Positions 1 to 9,799 of a DNA stretch of 45,858 nucleotides are shown piece by piece. The stretch comes from Gammaproteobacteria bacterium (GTDB lineage Bacteria > Pseudomonadota > Gammaproteobacteria > UBA9339): the NCBI GenBank assembly GCA_023480665.1, contig JAMCWR010000056.1, positions 1-45,858 of the forward strand, read 5' to 3'. Position 1 is the stretch's first letter. Each line of letters opens with the position of its first letter. The notes beneath the pieces are model-generated. The model ran no database searches, was not told where the DNA came from, and saw only the letters and a program-made list of their open reading frames with translations. The translations under genes were made by a program, and so were the position numbers.

Positions 1-1
1 T

Positions 2-127
2 GTAATTGAAATTCCATATGTGTTTAAAAAAAGAGTTCATGGCTCGAGCAAACGCAAATTAATCGGTATGATGTTTGGTTATTTAGTAACTCTAATAAAA
101 TTGAGTTATAGGCGTTATTTAAAATAA
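2..127 (+). CDS. C-terminal end of a GT2 (dolichyl-phosphate mannose synthase-like) glycosyltransferase, cut by the window edge
   Basis: The frame starting at base 2 is open from the edge to a TAA at 125-127 and gives about 41 residues. It contains EIPYVFKKRVHGSSK, which resembles the conserved end of the catalytic domain in DPM1/GtrB-type enzymes (typically E-V-P-x-x-F-x-x-R-x-x-G-x-S-K). A short basic, partly hydrophobic tail follows. Such enzymes load a sugar from a nucleotide donor onto a polyprenyl phosphate. That fits the GT87-like membrane enzyme 38 bases downstream, because GT87 members use polyprenyl-phosphate sugars. Only the last part of the protein is visible, so the N-terminal DxD site cannot be checked. 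Confidence 0.6.
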   Translation, partial: VIEIPYVFKKRVHGSSKRKLIGMMFGYLVTLIKLSYRRYLK

Positions 128-165
128 CATGAATACTATGTAATATATTATACCTAACTTTTATT

Positions 166-1413
166 ATGAGCCAAGATATAACACCTTCTATAGAATTAAG
201 ACTTTTTTCATTAGTAGTTCTATTGGGCTTTGTTTGTGCAATTTTTTATGCTGGATTTATTGAGCATTTTGGCTATTCTTATCCTTTTAATACCTTTTTA
301 TTTGATCCGACCGATCGCTTCATGGATTTTTTTAATAGCTATAACTTTACAAAACATTTTGATCCTTATCGGACAAGTAATTTAGCGGTGTATTTTCCTG
401 CAATGTATTTGATATTTGCGCCTTTTGTTATTATTGGCGCTAATATTTCTTTTATTGTATATAATATCATTTTTTGCGCATTCATATTCTTATTATATTC
501 GTATTATACAAAAAGCATTAAAAATAACTTTTGTTTTTATGACTATTTTTCAATTTTCTTGATTCTATTTTTAAGTTATCCAATTCTTTTTTGTTTAGAC
601 AGGGGAAATCTAGAAAACCTTCTGTTTGTGTTTATATCTTTATTTTTAATTTCGTTCCAAAACAAAAAATATTATTTATCCGCTATTTTGCTCGCTATTG
701 CTATTGGCATGAAGATGTATCCAATAGTTTTCATTGTTTTGTTTGTAAAAGAAAAGAAATATTTTGAGCTAGTTGTTTGTTTGGTGTTTTCTGCGTTATT
801 GTCATTTTTTGCTCTTTTTCTTTTACGGGGCGGTATGCTTGAGAATATTTCAAGCTATTTACAAAGTCTACATCAGTTCAAACAGCACTATGTGTTGACT
901 TTAGAAGGGATGCGTTATTCAGCATCTATTTTTTCTGTTATCAAGACATTTCTTCTTATTATCTTAGAAATTAAGCATAAGGTTAATAGCGAATCTCTGT
1001 ATTCTTATGCTTTAAGTGTTTTGCCTTATTACAATGTAGTAGCTGTAACAATTTTTGGTTTAGTTGCATTGTATATTATAAAATGCGAGGAGGTTTTTTG
1101 GAAGAATGCTTTGCTTTTATTATTAACGATGATTTTGTTACCCCAGGTTTCTTACGATTATAAACTTATTTATTTATTATTACCGTTTTTTTTATTTCTT
1201 AATCGACAATATTTTAATAAAAAATATGATTTAATATACTTATTTTTGTTTGCTTTATTGTTTATTCCCAAGAATTATTTTATTTCATTTAAAATTAAAT
1301 TAGCCATCTCAAATTGCGTAAATGTTTTGCTTATGCTTGGATTTATATTGACTATAATCTACGACGGCATGGTGTCATTCACAAATAAAAATAATCGTAA
1401 AAAAATGATTTGA
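166..1413 (+). CDS. Polytopic membrane glycosyltransferase, GT87 (DUF2029)-like
   Basis: The 415-residue protein is hydrophobic almost throughout, with about ten predicted membrane segments. A periplasmic-type loop lies near residues 45-75 (TDRFMDFFNSYNF). LDRGNLENLLF near residue 145 and the segment IGMKMYPIVF near residue 180 match the conserved RGN-E and K-x-Y-P signatures I associate with GT87/DUF2029 polyprenol-phosphate mannosyltransferases. These transfer a sugar from a polyprenyl-phosphate carrier on the outer face of the inner membrane. The preceding truncated GT2 gene would make that donor. No clear ribosome-binding site precedes the ATG. The base composition looks more AT-rich than the galE-ugd end of the locus. 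It could also act as a polymerase-like GT-C enzyme. Confidence 0.6.
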   Translation: MSQDITPSIELRLFSLVVLLGFVCAIFYAGFIEHFGYSYPFNTFLFDPTDRFMDFFNSYNFTKHFDPYRTSNLAVYFPAMYLIFAPFVIIGANISFIVYNIIFCAFIFLLYSYYTKSIKNNFCFYDYFSIFLILFLSYPILFCLDRGNLENLLFVFISLFLISFQNKKYYLSAILLAIAIGMKMYPIVFIVLFVKEKKYFELVVCLVFSALLSFFALFLLRGGMLENISSYLQSLHQFKQHYVLTLEGMRYSASIFSVIKTFLLIILEIKHKVNSESLYSYALSVLPYYNVVAVTIFGLVALYIIKCEEVFWKNALLLLLTMILLPQVSYDYKLIYLLLPFFLFLNRQYFNKKYDLIYLFLFALLFIPKNYFISFKIKLAISNCVNVLLMLGFILTIIYDGMVSFTNKNNRKKMI

Positions 1414-1433
1414 TTTATTGTGTGTATATGTTT

Positions 1434-3974
1434 TTAGGTTCGTCTCTCATACACTGAAATAAGTAAAGCTTTTTTTAGTGGCTTGTAGTCATTTGCAACC
1501 GCATTGAATATTTTTTTGAGCTGAGTAAGTCTCTCAACTTTCATCACAGATTCATTATAATTATAGTTCACAGTGCTTGAGTCATAGTTTACTATATCTT
1601 TTTCATATGCTCTGTTAATGTCGGAGTCGACGAATAGATATTTAGGTTTATTTTGCTTAATTGCATTAATGCAGTTTGCAATATCTTGCTCGGAAGCAGT
1701 AAACCAAGGAATGTCAAAATATGGCATTGCGCTGTATTTCTTCGCTAGAAAAGGTATGAAATTATCGTACTTGGAAATAATATATATATTATTTCCGTTG
1801 GAAAATTCATTTATTAAATTGATAGAATCGATAAAATAGGCAGGATTCATTGTGGAAACAAATTTTGCTGTTGGTAAATCCCATTGATACACTTGATGGG
1901 TTTTGAAAATATTATCAAACTCTTTTTTGGATGAATAATAAGTGAATATCGATGGGCAATAAAAAACCATTGATATTATTAGCACAATATCTAAAAACAT
2001 AGTTTCAAAAACTGCAATTTTTTTGAATTTACTACAATCAAAAAATAATTTAACTGAGGTAAAAATTGACAGCAAAATCACAGGGGTTACTATTAAAAAG
2101 TGACCTATGTCGGAGACGCTTATATAATAGAAAAACAAACCCTGGGAGTATAGAACCAAAAATAAAGCAGGGTACGTTAAAATATGTTTTTTTCTAAATG
2201 AACTAATTATTGTAATATAACTTAGGCAGATAATAATAAAAAAACTTATCATAAGTGGTTGTGAATAAGGAAAACCCAATAGTCCTTTTATGAGGAGTGT
2301 ATCTGTATAATGAGCCCCCACATTTGTGATTTTATATACAGCAAAACCTAAGATAAGTGCGGTACAAAATAATGAGATTACATTTTTTATTTTTTTACTA
2401 TCGATAACGCTCTTAATTAGCCACACTACCAATAATGATAGGTAGGCAAAAACTCCAAAAATGTTATAACATGCAATAAAAATCAGACCTATACCAAGAG
2501 AAAGTAAAAAATAAAACATTTTGCTTGATTTTGAATACAATAAAATCGAAAGCAAAAGTATAATATCAAGTAGGTGTCGCAAAGGATTTGCGCCTGGTGC
2601 AGTATAAAGAAGGGAAAAATTCAATTGGTTTAGTGTGAAAACTGAAAGAGCAAAAATCGGAAAGACATACCGTATATTTTTAAAAATTAAAAAAAGTGCC
2701 ATTAAAAATAAAGCATAGTATAAATAATAAAATGAAAACAAAACCTTAATATAGCGGTCTAAGGTGATATTACCAAAAAAATGTAATATATTTTTTAAAA
2801 TTACAGTGTTTAAATATCCATATTGCATATAGCTTTTGTTTAGATCTTTTCCGAGAGTTGCTTCGTTAATTGGCGTTAAAACATGGTTATGTAAGTGTAT
2901 AAAAAATCTGCTTAAAATTTGCCAACGTAATTCAAATTGATTGAGTTCGATGAATTTTTCCTCTTCTTTGGTATAAATCTTTGGATATGCTTGCTCAGAC
3001 AATTGTTTATAATAAAAGTTAAGGATATCTTTTTTTTCTTTATTGTTGGTCGCTAATTGCAGTAATTGAGATTTATTTGCATTACCAATAACGCATAATT
3101 CATTATTTGTATAATAATATATAGGAAACTCAAAAATTTTATTTTTTAGCTTACTTAAAATATAATCCCTGTTTAATCTAATTAAACTGCCAACTAAAGG
3201 GGAATAATGTATGCTAAAACAGTTGCTATCAATGGAAGCTGGATGCGGTTGTCTTGGATCATACTTGGTTTGTGGGCCAAACAGGTGGTTGTTATTGATA
3301 TACTCGGTGTTATCAACAAGCCTATTATTCAATATCGTTTGTTCAGGGACATCCCAAAGTTCGTTCATAATTTTTAACTTTCCAAAAACAAATGGCTGAA
3401 AAATTAAAAAAAACTGTATACAGACCAGAAATAACAAGAAGTATAGAATTTTTATTAACAGTTTATTATTTACTTGGAATGAAAAATGGCTCTTAAGAAA
3501 AAAGTAAAATGGGATAAAAAACAAAATCACCCAAACAGCTAAACGCGATAAAGCTGTTAGTTTAATGGCGGAGATGTGAATTTGCAGCGCCGGTATTAAT
3601 AGTAAATTTGCTAATATACTTATGATCAAATATATTGCAGGGATGCATTTTTTTTCACTAAAAATTTTTAGAACTTTTGAGCCAAAAGAAGTTAAGGATA
3701 ACGCGGCATAAATAATGCCCAATATAAATATGGAAAGTATGCACAAGATGTAGTTTATTATCTCAATAGGCTTGTTTGGAAAAAAAAATACCATCGTCCA
3801 TTCGTTTATAGTATTTAACGGTTGGACGAATGGAATTCTATTGAAATGTAGAATGGTATATGTCAAGCCAAAGCTAAAGATAAAAAAATATGTTGTAAAA
3901 AATATTTTTTGCTGTGTGGCTAACTCACAAATTTTTTTTATTTTGTTGATATAATAATCAAATTTTATAGTCAT
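1434..3974 (-). CDS. Large polytopic membrane protein, possible GT-C-type glycosyltransferase
   Basis: This 846-residue protein has hydrophobic N-terminal helices (about residues 25-200), a hydrophilic central region (about 200-385), a second set of helices (about 400-680) and a soluble C-terminal domain (about 700-846). The general plan, membrane helices plus a large extracytoplasmic portion, is that of GT-C glycosyltransferases, but I cannot assign a family. Near residue 630 it has SVSDIGHFLIVTP. An S/R-x-D-x-x-H element like this recurs in the membrane protein at 30993-32909, and the degraded gene just upstream aligns with the C-terminal third. It runs against the polysaccharide genes and converges on the GT87-like gene with only 20 bases between stops. 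It may be a wzy-like or sugar-decorating enzyme for this locus; that is inference. Confidence 0.5.
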   Translation of the reverse strand: MTIKFDYYINKIKKICELATQQKIFFTTYFFIFSFGLTYTILHFNRIPFVQPLNTINEWTMVFFFPNKPIEIINYILCILSIFILGIIYAALSLTSFGSKVLKIFSEKKCIPAIYLIISILANLLLIPALQIHISAIKLTALSRLAVWVILFFIPFYFFLKSHFSFQVNNKLLIKILYFLLFLVCIQFFLIFQPFVFGKLKIMNELWDVPEQTILNNRLVDNTEYINNNHLFGPQTKYDPRQPHPASIDSNCFSIHYSPLVGSLIRLNRDYILSKLKNKIFEFPIYYYTNNELCVIGNANKSQLLQLATNNKEKKDILNFYYKQLSEQAYPKIYTKEEEKFIELNQFELRWQILSRFFIHLHNHVLTPINEATLGKDLNKSYMQYGYLNTVILKNILHFFGNITLDRYIKVLFSFYYLYYALFLMALFLIFKNIRYVFPIFALSVFTLNQLNFSLLYTAPGANPLRHLLDIILLLSILLYSKSSKMFYFLLSLGIGLIFIACYNIFGVFAYLSLLVVWLIKSVIDSKKIKNVISLFCTALILGFAVYKITNVGAHYTDTLLIKGLLGFPYSQPLMISFFIIICLSYITIISSFRKKHILTYPALFLVLYSQGLFFYYISVSDIGHFLIVTPVILLSIFTSVKLFFDCSKFKKIAVFETMFLDIVLIISMVFYCPSIFTYYSSKKEFDNIFKTHQVYQWDLPTAKFVSTMNPAYFIDSINLINEFSNGNNIYIISKYDNFIPFLAKKYSAMPYFDIPWFTASEQDIANCINAIKQNKPKYLFVDSDINRAYEKDIVNYDSSTVNYNYNESVMKVERLTQLKKIFNAVANDYKPLKKALLISVYERRT

Positions 3975-4041
3975 TTATTCTCTAACTGCATTAATGCATT
4001 GCTTTGATAATTCTATAAATAAAGCCAAAAATAGTCTAATC

Positions 4042-4846
4042 TTAAAAATATATTATGTCGAGTGTTTTCATAGTTTTTATCAATAATTTTCTTGAAAATT
4101 TGTTGTTTCTGTGGACACAGGTTTGTGGACAAAGACCAGCAAAGAGGTGTTTAATTGAGTTTAGGTATCGGGTGTATTGTGCCATCACTCGTGATTTTAT
4201 CAACTTTATAAGTATTAAGTAAGGCAGGCAATCTTTATCATTAACTTCAATAAAAATAGGTTTAGTTGGTTTTTTTAAAAGCTGTTGCGTAGTATCATTA
4301 TAGTTCGTTTTGTAAAAATATTTCCTCACTGCCAGAGTTATCAACATCAACTAAAATTTTTAATTCTCCATAAAATAACGCCTGATTTCGTATTAAAATA
4401 ACCGTGCGTTTATCATTTGCAAGTTTTTTCAACAAAATAAAAATCCCTAAAAAAATTTAGTCTGATTTGTTACAGATTCAGGGTAAAAAATATTATGCCA
4501 GCTGATCAGCGTTTTTACTAAATCAGGCAAAAAAACTATATAAGAAGCGCTGACAAATGTGCAATAAAGTATAATTGGAAAAACAGTCAGAATGGCATAA
4601 ATATTAGTTTTCATTGTTTAATCGCGCTAAAAACTTGTTTTGAATAAATAAGGGATAAAAGCATTGCTGGCCAAGATGCGGTCATTAGGTTGCATACACG
4701 CGGTCTATATTGATAATAGGAAAAGAGCCCAATGCCCAATAAACTAAAGTAAAAAATAGCCGAGGTCAAAGTCGAAGATATTTTATTAAGCCAATTAAAA
4801 AATACATACAATATTCCAAAAATGTAGACAGAAATAATAAGCCCCT
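4042..4846 (-). pseudogene. Decayed paralogue of the adjacent 846-residue membrane protein (C-terminal part)
   Basis: Reading leftwards there are four coding-like pieces. The first ends at 4611 (open back to a stop near 4847, hydrophobic, including YFSLLGIGLFSYYQ). The second is 4447-4614, whose ATG overlaps the first stop as ATGA. The third, about 4320-4446, contains KRTVILIRNQALFYGE. The fourth ends at 4042 and contains KPTKPIFIEVNDKD. Pieces two and three join if one T is added to a run of seven T (plus strand A7, 4449-4455). Pieces three and four join if one T is removed near 4328-4332. The reconstructed product follows the order of features in the C-terminal third of the neighbour: helices, a YIISKYDNF-like strand, then a KYLFVDSDIN-like strand. 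The N-terminal two thirds are missing. The calls rest on alignment by eye. Confidence 0.5.
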
Positions 4847-4972
4847 ACGCATTGGGGTGTGAGTATTGGCATATTACTTAGCTCAGCGTTATAATCAACA
4901 ATTTAAAATTATTGCAGCGTCTGTTACTATTACACTAATAATACGTATATCATATGAATCTGTTGTCAAATT

Positions 4973-6283
4973 ATGCGAGCTAAGACAGTATCGAAAATAT
5001 TCAAAAAAATCCCCCCGCATTTTTATGTGGCCTCGACCGGCTGGGCGAGCCGTTTTATTTCTGGTATTGCGCAAGTAGTTTCAATTTCTATCTTGTTGAA
5101 ATATCTTGGCACCGATCTTTATGCAGCGTTTGCGGTAATAATTGGGTTGCAGTATTGGTTTATGCTATCTGACCTTGGGCTTGGGGCATCGCTGCAAAAT
5201 TATCTTTCTGAGTGTTTTGCCAGAGGAGAAAACCCAAAACAACTTTTAAGCACCGCAGCAATCATGGTTTACTGCTTGCTTTTGTGTGGCACACTAATTT
5301 TTCCTTTATTTTCGCCGGTCTTACAGCATTTCCTTTTGCGGAAGGTATCGCCAGATTTTGCTACGGGGAATTATTACCTTCTCATAACAATTGGCGTTAT
5401 TTATATAGCCACAAATGTTTTTAATATTAGTTATCGCGTGCTATTTGCTTGCAAAAAAGGGTATTGGGCATACATTTACCAGGGTTTGAGTTATTTCTTT
5501 GCGCTCGTTGGGATTGTGATAGTAAAATTTTGGAGTTTATCTGGCGATCATCTACTTGATATGCTGCTAGCCTGGATGTTGCCACCGCTACTTTTTGCTG
5601 TGATTGCGTTTATTCAGTGTTTTCCGTTTACAGATGTTCTTGCGAATTTCGAGAAAAATATTGTTAAAAAAATCGCCATACGTAGTTTTAAATTTTGGGG
5701 ATTTACTCTTGCGGCAACTTTCGCCATTTATAGTGATTATTTAGTCATCAGCCAAACTTTAAATACACATGACATTGCAATTTATAATATTTTGGCAAAA
5801 TGTTTCAATTTTATGTTTTTTGTCTATATGGCATTATTGACTGCAGTGTGGCCAGAATTGGCAGAGCTTTTTGTGAAAAAAGACGTAAAAAAAGCCAATT
5901 CATTGTTATACAAAACTATTGTTGTTGGTGCGGTATTAACTATATCCTCAAGCCTAATATTTTTAATTGGTAAAAACTTTTTTATGGCGATTTTAGCTGC
6001 AAAATCTGGTTTAATTTTGCCGGTGTCTGCGATCATTTTATTTGGCGAGTATTACTTAATTCGGGTTTGGGTCGATGCATTTTCTGTAGGTTTACAGAGC
6101 CAAAATACCTTACGGGTAATGTTAATTTCTTCTTGTATGCAGGCATTGATTAGTGTAACTGGCATGTATATTTTTTCCAGGGCATATGGTCTAAATGGTA
6201 TCATTTGCGGTATGTCGCTTGCATTGCTCGTTACATCAGCGTGGATATTGCCTTTAGTTTATTATCGAAAGAAAGTAGAATAG
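4973..6283 (+). CDS. wzx: Wzx-type polysaccharide repeat-unit flippase
   Basis: The 436-residue protein has about 12 membrane segments and the layout of the polysaccharide transport (PST/MVF) family. It has a basic start, then TGWASRFISGIAQVVSISIL and LGTDLYAAFAVIIGLQYWF, and the early charged motif DLGLGASLQNYLSE (about residues 66-79) that typifies Wzx/RfbX proteins. Flippases of this type move undecaprenyl-pyrophosphate-linked repeat units across the inner membrane. It heads a plus-strand run; the next glycosyltransferase starts 4 bases after its stop. The ATG at 4973 is preferred because the hydrophobic helices begin soon after it. Its specificity cannot be read from sequence. Confidence 0.8.
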   Translation: MRAKTVSKIFKKIPPHFYVASTGWASRFISGIAQVVSISILLKYLGTDLYAAFAVIIGLQYWFMLSDLGLGASLQNYLSECFARGENPKQLLSTAAIMVYCLLLCGTLIFPLFSPVLQHFLLRKVSPDFATGNYYLLITIGVIYIATNVFNISYRVLFACKKGYWAYIYQGLSYFFALVGIVIVKFWSLSGDHLLDMLLAWMLPPLLFAVIAFIQCFPFTDVLANFEKNIVKKIAIRSFKFWGFTLAATFAIYSDYLVISQTLNTHDIAIYNILAKCFNFMFFVYMALLTAVWPELAELFVKKDVKKANSLLYKTIVVGAVLTISSSLIFLIGKNFFMAILAAKSGLILPVSAIILFGEYYLIRVWVDAFSVGLQSQNTLRVMLISSCMQALISVTGMYIFSRAYGLNGIICGMSLALLVTSAWILPLVYYRKKVE

Positions 6284-6287
6284 GTGC

Positions 6288-7331
6288 ATGCAAGAACAAA
6301 AATTACCTAAGGTTTCAGTTTGTGTGCCAGTTTATAATGGTGCAAGTACAATTCTTGATACTCTAAAATCAATTGCAAATCAGACCTACAAAAATTATTC
6401 AGTGTTAATTTTAGATAATAAATCAACAGATGGTACTCCTGAAATTGTCGAAAAGTTTATTCAAGGAAAAGAAAAATTTACTTTGATTCGATTTAATGAA
6501 AATATCGGTGGTGAAGGTAATTTTAACAGGTGCATTCAATACGCCGATGGTGATTACACTGCAATTTTTCATGCTGATGATATTTATATTGATACCATTC
6601 TTGAAAGGCAGGTTGAATTTTTTACATCTCATCCACAAGCTGGCGCAGTGTTTACGCAGAGCTATTTAATTGACGATACCGCTAACATAACTGAAAAGAA
6701 ATTTATGCCTAAAGAGCTAGACCTAGCAAGGCAATGTGAATTTAATTTTGCTGAAATATTTAAATTAATGTTACGTTATGGGAACTTTTTAACCTTCCCA
6801 AGCGCGTTAGTGCGAACTAACGTATATAAAAATGAGATTCTTGGTTGGCGTGGCAATAAATATTTTACATCTGCTGATCTTGATGTTTGGCTGCGTATAT
6901 TACTTAAACATCCAATCGGCATATTAAATGAATATCTTTTAAAATATCGAGCTGGTACAGCAAGCTATAGTTATAGGGTAATGAAAAAACAACTTAAGCG
7001 ACATGATTTATTTTTAGTGTTACGAGACTATGTGGCGTTTTCAAAAGATAAGGTTTTGAATAAATATGATCTAGATAATTATTTATTTTTAAGATTAAAA
7101 GAAAATTTACGGCGTGCAATTTTGTATTTAATTCAAAATAACCCGAAAAAATCAAGAAAACTGGCAAAGCCTGTTATTGTAACAAAAAATATACTACCAG
7201 CTTTAAAAAGTCATTGGCGTTTTGGTATTTACATGGTTGGGATAGCGGTATATTTATTATCATTATTACCACTTGGCGCTTTTGGAAGAAGCATGTTAAC
7301 TTTTGTGCGTTATAGAAAGTTTAAATTATGA
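6288..7331 (+). CDS. GT2 family glycosyltransferase
   Basis: The 347-residue protein begins with the GT-A nucleotide-binding fold: KVSVCVPVYNGASTILDTLK, then NKSTDGTPEIV (about residues 44-54). The metal-binding region is DGDYTAIFHADD (about residues 87-98), where HADD takes the place of DxD. A C-terminal hydrophobic stretch near residues 310-330 (GIYMVGIAVYLLSLLPLGAF) probably anchors it to the inner membrane. It would add one sugar to the lipid-linked repeat unit on the cytoplasmic face. It is packed between wzx (4 bases) and the next transferase (15 bases), so the genes are almost certainly cotranscribed. Donor and acceptor are unknown. Confidence 0.85.
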   Translation: MQEQKLPKVSVCVPVYNGASTILDTLKSIANQTYKNYSVLILDNKSTDGTPEIVEKFIQGKEKFTLIRFNENIGGEGNFNRCIQYADGDYTAIFHADDIYIDTILERQVEFFTSHPQAGAVFTQSYLIDDTANITEKKFMPKELDLARQCEFNFAEIFKLMLRYGNFLTFPSALVRTNVYKNEILGWRGNKYFTSADLDVWLRILLKHPIGILNEYLLKYRAGTASYSYRVMKKQLKRHDLFLVLRDYVAFSKDKVLNKYDLDNYLFLRLKENLRRAILYLIQNNPKKSRKLAKPVIVTKNILPALKSHWRFGIYMVGIAVYLLSLLPLGAFGRSMLTFVRYRKFKL

Positions 7332-7346
7332 TTTAGTAGGAAATAA

Positions 7347-8579
7347 ATGGTTGATAAGTTTTATACAGTTGTGATTATAAACGATTTTGCCTATATAAAT
7401 GGCGGCGCTGCGGCAGTTGCAATTCAAAGCGCGCGCGCATTAGCTGAGCGAGGCCATCAAATTATTTTTTTTGCAGCAGTTGGGCAGATTGCATCAGAGC
7501 TTCGGCATCAAAATATAACTATTCACTGTTTGGAACAATTTGAAATTTTGAAAGATCCAAATAGGCTGCGAGCCGTTATGCAAGGAATATGGAACTTTAA
7601 AGCTGAGCGTGAAATCAAAAAAATACTCCTTAAGCTCAATCCATGCACAACCATTGTGCATTTGCATGGCTGGACTAAAGCTTTATCATCAAGCGTAATT
7701 CAGGCTGTAGTTAAAAATAAGTTTCATTTGGTTTGTACTATTCACGATTATTTTTTAGCCTGTCCAAATGGTGGATTTTTTAATTATCAAAAAAATTGTA
7801 TTTGTCACCTTAAGCCGCTTTCGATGAAATGTATTTTTACAAACTGTGATTCGCGAAATTATTTACAAAAGCTCTGGCGGGTAAAACGCCAATTTGTGCA
7901 AAAAATATTCGGGGGCGCGCCAAATAAAATAAAAAATTATATTACAATCTCAAATCTTAGTGAAGAAATCATTAAACCCTATCTGCCAAAAGGTGCGCAA
8001 ATATTTCGGATTGATAATCCAATTTCAATTGAAAAATCCTTGCCGGTGCAAGTTGAAAAAAATCAGGCTTTCGTATATATCGGGCGGTTGGCGAAAGAGA
8101 AGGGGGTGTTGTTTCTTGTCAAGATTGCAGCAAAACTTAAGATTAAAATTATTTTTGTTGGCGATGGAGAATTAAAGCAACAAATTCAGAGCATTTATCC
8201 AGATGCAATTATTACTGGTTGGGTAACTACCGCAGAAATTAGTCAGCACTTAAATTCTGCGCGCGCAATTATTTTGCCTTCATTATGGTATGAGACTCAA
8301 GGGCTGGTGGTAACCGAAGCTGCCGCAAAAGGCGTGCCAGCTATTGTTTCTGACCAATGCGCTGCAACTGAGTTTGTTGATAATGGAATTACTGGTTTTT
8401 GGTTTGAAAGCGGTGATGCAGATGACCTCGCTGCAAAAATTTCCCTATTCCAAAATGATGAAACTGTAAAAAAACTTGGGTTTGAGGCATATTCCAGATA
8501 TTGGCAATATCCAAAATCCGTTGCCGAACATGTTAGTTTGCTCGAAAACTGTTATAATAATATCCTATCAAATAATTGA
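7347..8579 (+). CDS. GT4 family glycosyltransferase
   Basis: The 410-residue protein has the GT-B two-domain layout. The N-terminal domain opens with VVIINDFAYINGGAAAVA, the glycine-rich acceptor-side loop. The second domain starts near residue 235 with FVYIGRLAKEKGVLFLVKIA, a GT4 hallmark. It ends with the E-x7-E region, seen as WYETQGLVVTEAAAKGVP near residues 315-332. A cysteine cluster (ACPNGGFF...NCICHL...MKCIFTNC, about residues 138-172) could bind a metal; this cluster recurs in some GT4 enzymes of polysaccharide loci. A good AGGAA ribosome-binding site lies 7 bases before the ATG. It retains the nucleotide-sugar donor; sugar identity cannot be inferred. Confidence 0.85.
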   Translation: MVDKFYTVVIINDFAYINGGAAAVAIQSARALAERGHQIIFFAAVGQIASELRHQNITIHCLEQFEILKDPNRLRAVMQGIWNFKAEREIKKILLKLNPCTTIVHLHGWTKALSSSVIQAVVKNKFHLVCTIHDYFLACPNGGFFNYQKNCICHLKPLSMKCIFTNCDSRNYLQKLWRVKRQFVQKIFGGAPNKIKNYITISNLSEEIIKPYLPKGAQIFRIDNPISIEKSLPVQVEKNQAFVYIGRLAKEKGVLFLVKIAAKLKIKIIFVGDGELKQQIQSIYPDAIITGWVTTAEISQHLNSARAIILPSLWYETQGLVVTEAAAKGVPAIVSDQCAATEFVDNGITGFWFESGDADDLAAKISLFQNDETVKKLGFEAYSRYWQYPKSVAEHVSLLENCYNNILSNN

Positions 8580-8604
8580 ATATTTAATTTAATTTGAGGA
8601 ATAG

Positions 8605-9759
8605 ATGAAAGTAGCCGTTGTACACGATTGGCTCGTTACCTACGCGGGGGCAGAGCGAGTTTTAGAACAAATATTAACTTGTTATCCTGAAGCTGATCTT
8701 TTTGCGGTTGTCGATTTTTTTAATGACGAGCAACGCTCAAAGTATCTTATGGGGAAAAAAGCTAATACAACTTTTATCCAAAAACTACCTTTTGCAAAAA
8801 CAAAATATCGCGCATATTTATCATTAATGCCGCTTGCAATTGAGCAGCTTGATTTATCTAAATATGACCTGGTAATTTCAAGTTCGCATGCTGTTGCCAA
8901 AGGTGTGATTACCGGGCCAGATCAATTGCATATTAGCTATGTGCATTCTCCTATGCGTTATGCCTGGGATTTGCAACATCAATACTTAAAAGAAAGCGGA
9001 TTAGAGAAAGGCGTCCGCTCGTTTTTTGCGCGGCGTATTTTACACAAAATGCGGATTTGGGATTTACGTACTGCTAACGGCGTTGATTTTTTTATTGCAA
9101 ATTCTAATTATATTGCAAAAAGGATCTGGAAGGTCTATCGGCGCGAAGCCAAGGTAATTTACCCGCCGGTGCTGAGTAGCGCATGCGTCAAATCCACTAA
9201 ACCTAAAGAAGATTTTTATCTCACAGCTTCAAGATTAGTGCCGTACAAAAAAATTGATTTAATAGTTAAAGTGTTTGCAAAAATGCCAGATAAAAAACTA
9301 ATTGTAATTGGTGATGGGCCGCAAATGAAAATAATAAAAAAAATCGCGAGCCGAAATCAGAATATCACCCTCATGGGGTATCAAGATAGCGCAGTTGTGT
9401 TAGATTTTATGCAGCGAGCAAAGGCATTTATATTTGCCGGTGAAGAAGACTTTGGTATTGTAAATGTAGAAGCTCAAGGCTGTGGCACGCCTGTAATTGC
9501 ATACGGGAAGGGCGGTGGTCTTGAGACAATAAACTCTATTAATAGCGCGAGCCCAACCGGTCTATTTTTTTATGAGCAGACTGAAGAAGCATTAATTGTC
9601 GCGATAAATAAATTTGCGCATATAAAGTTTAACCCTGATTTTTGTTACGCTAATGCCGAAAAGTTTTCTCAAGAAGTTTTTATTAAAGAGTTTCGAGCAT
9701 TTGTGGATATGGCTGTTGCAAAGAAATTTGGAGCTGAGGCGGCTAAGTCTGATAAATAA
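8605..9759 (+). CDS. GT4 family glycosyltransferase, WbaZ-like
   Basis: The 384-residue protein begins with MKVAVVHDWLVTYAGAERVL, the characteristic start of a GT4 subgroup that includes WbaZ-like mannosyltransferases. Later it has HISYVHSPMRYAWDL (about residues 111-125), also typical of the subgroup, then YLTASRLVPYKKIDLIV and the nucleotide-binding IVIGDGPQ. The acidic E-x7-E region is EEDFGIVNVEAQGCGTPV. It is preceded by a GAGGA ribosome-binding site and sits 25 bases after the previous transferase. It probably adds a hexose (mannose by subgroup similarity) to the repeat unit. The sugar assignment is weak. Confidence 0.85.
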   Translation: MKVAVVHDWLVTYAGAERVLEQILTCYPEADLFAVVDFFNDEQRSKYLMGKKANTTFIQKLPFAKTKYRAYLSLMPLAIEQLDLSKYDLVISSSHAVAKGVITGPDQLHISYVHSPMRYAWDLQHQYLKESGLEKGVRSFFARRILHKMRIWDLRTANGVDFFIANSNYIAKRIWKVYRREAKVIYPPVLSSACVKSTKPKEDFYLTASRLVPYKKIDLIVKVFAKMPDKKLIVIGDGPQMKIIKKIASRNQNITLMGYQDSAVVLDFMQRAKAFIFAGEEDFGIVNVEAQGCGTPVIAYGKGGGLETINSINSASPTGLFFYEQTEEALIVAINKFAHIKFNPDFCYANAEKFSQEVFIKEFRAFVDMAVAKKFGAEAAKSDK

Positions 9760-9799
9760 GCCTAATAAGCAGCTTTAACATAAGAGGCAATATAAAACT

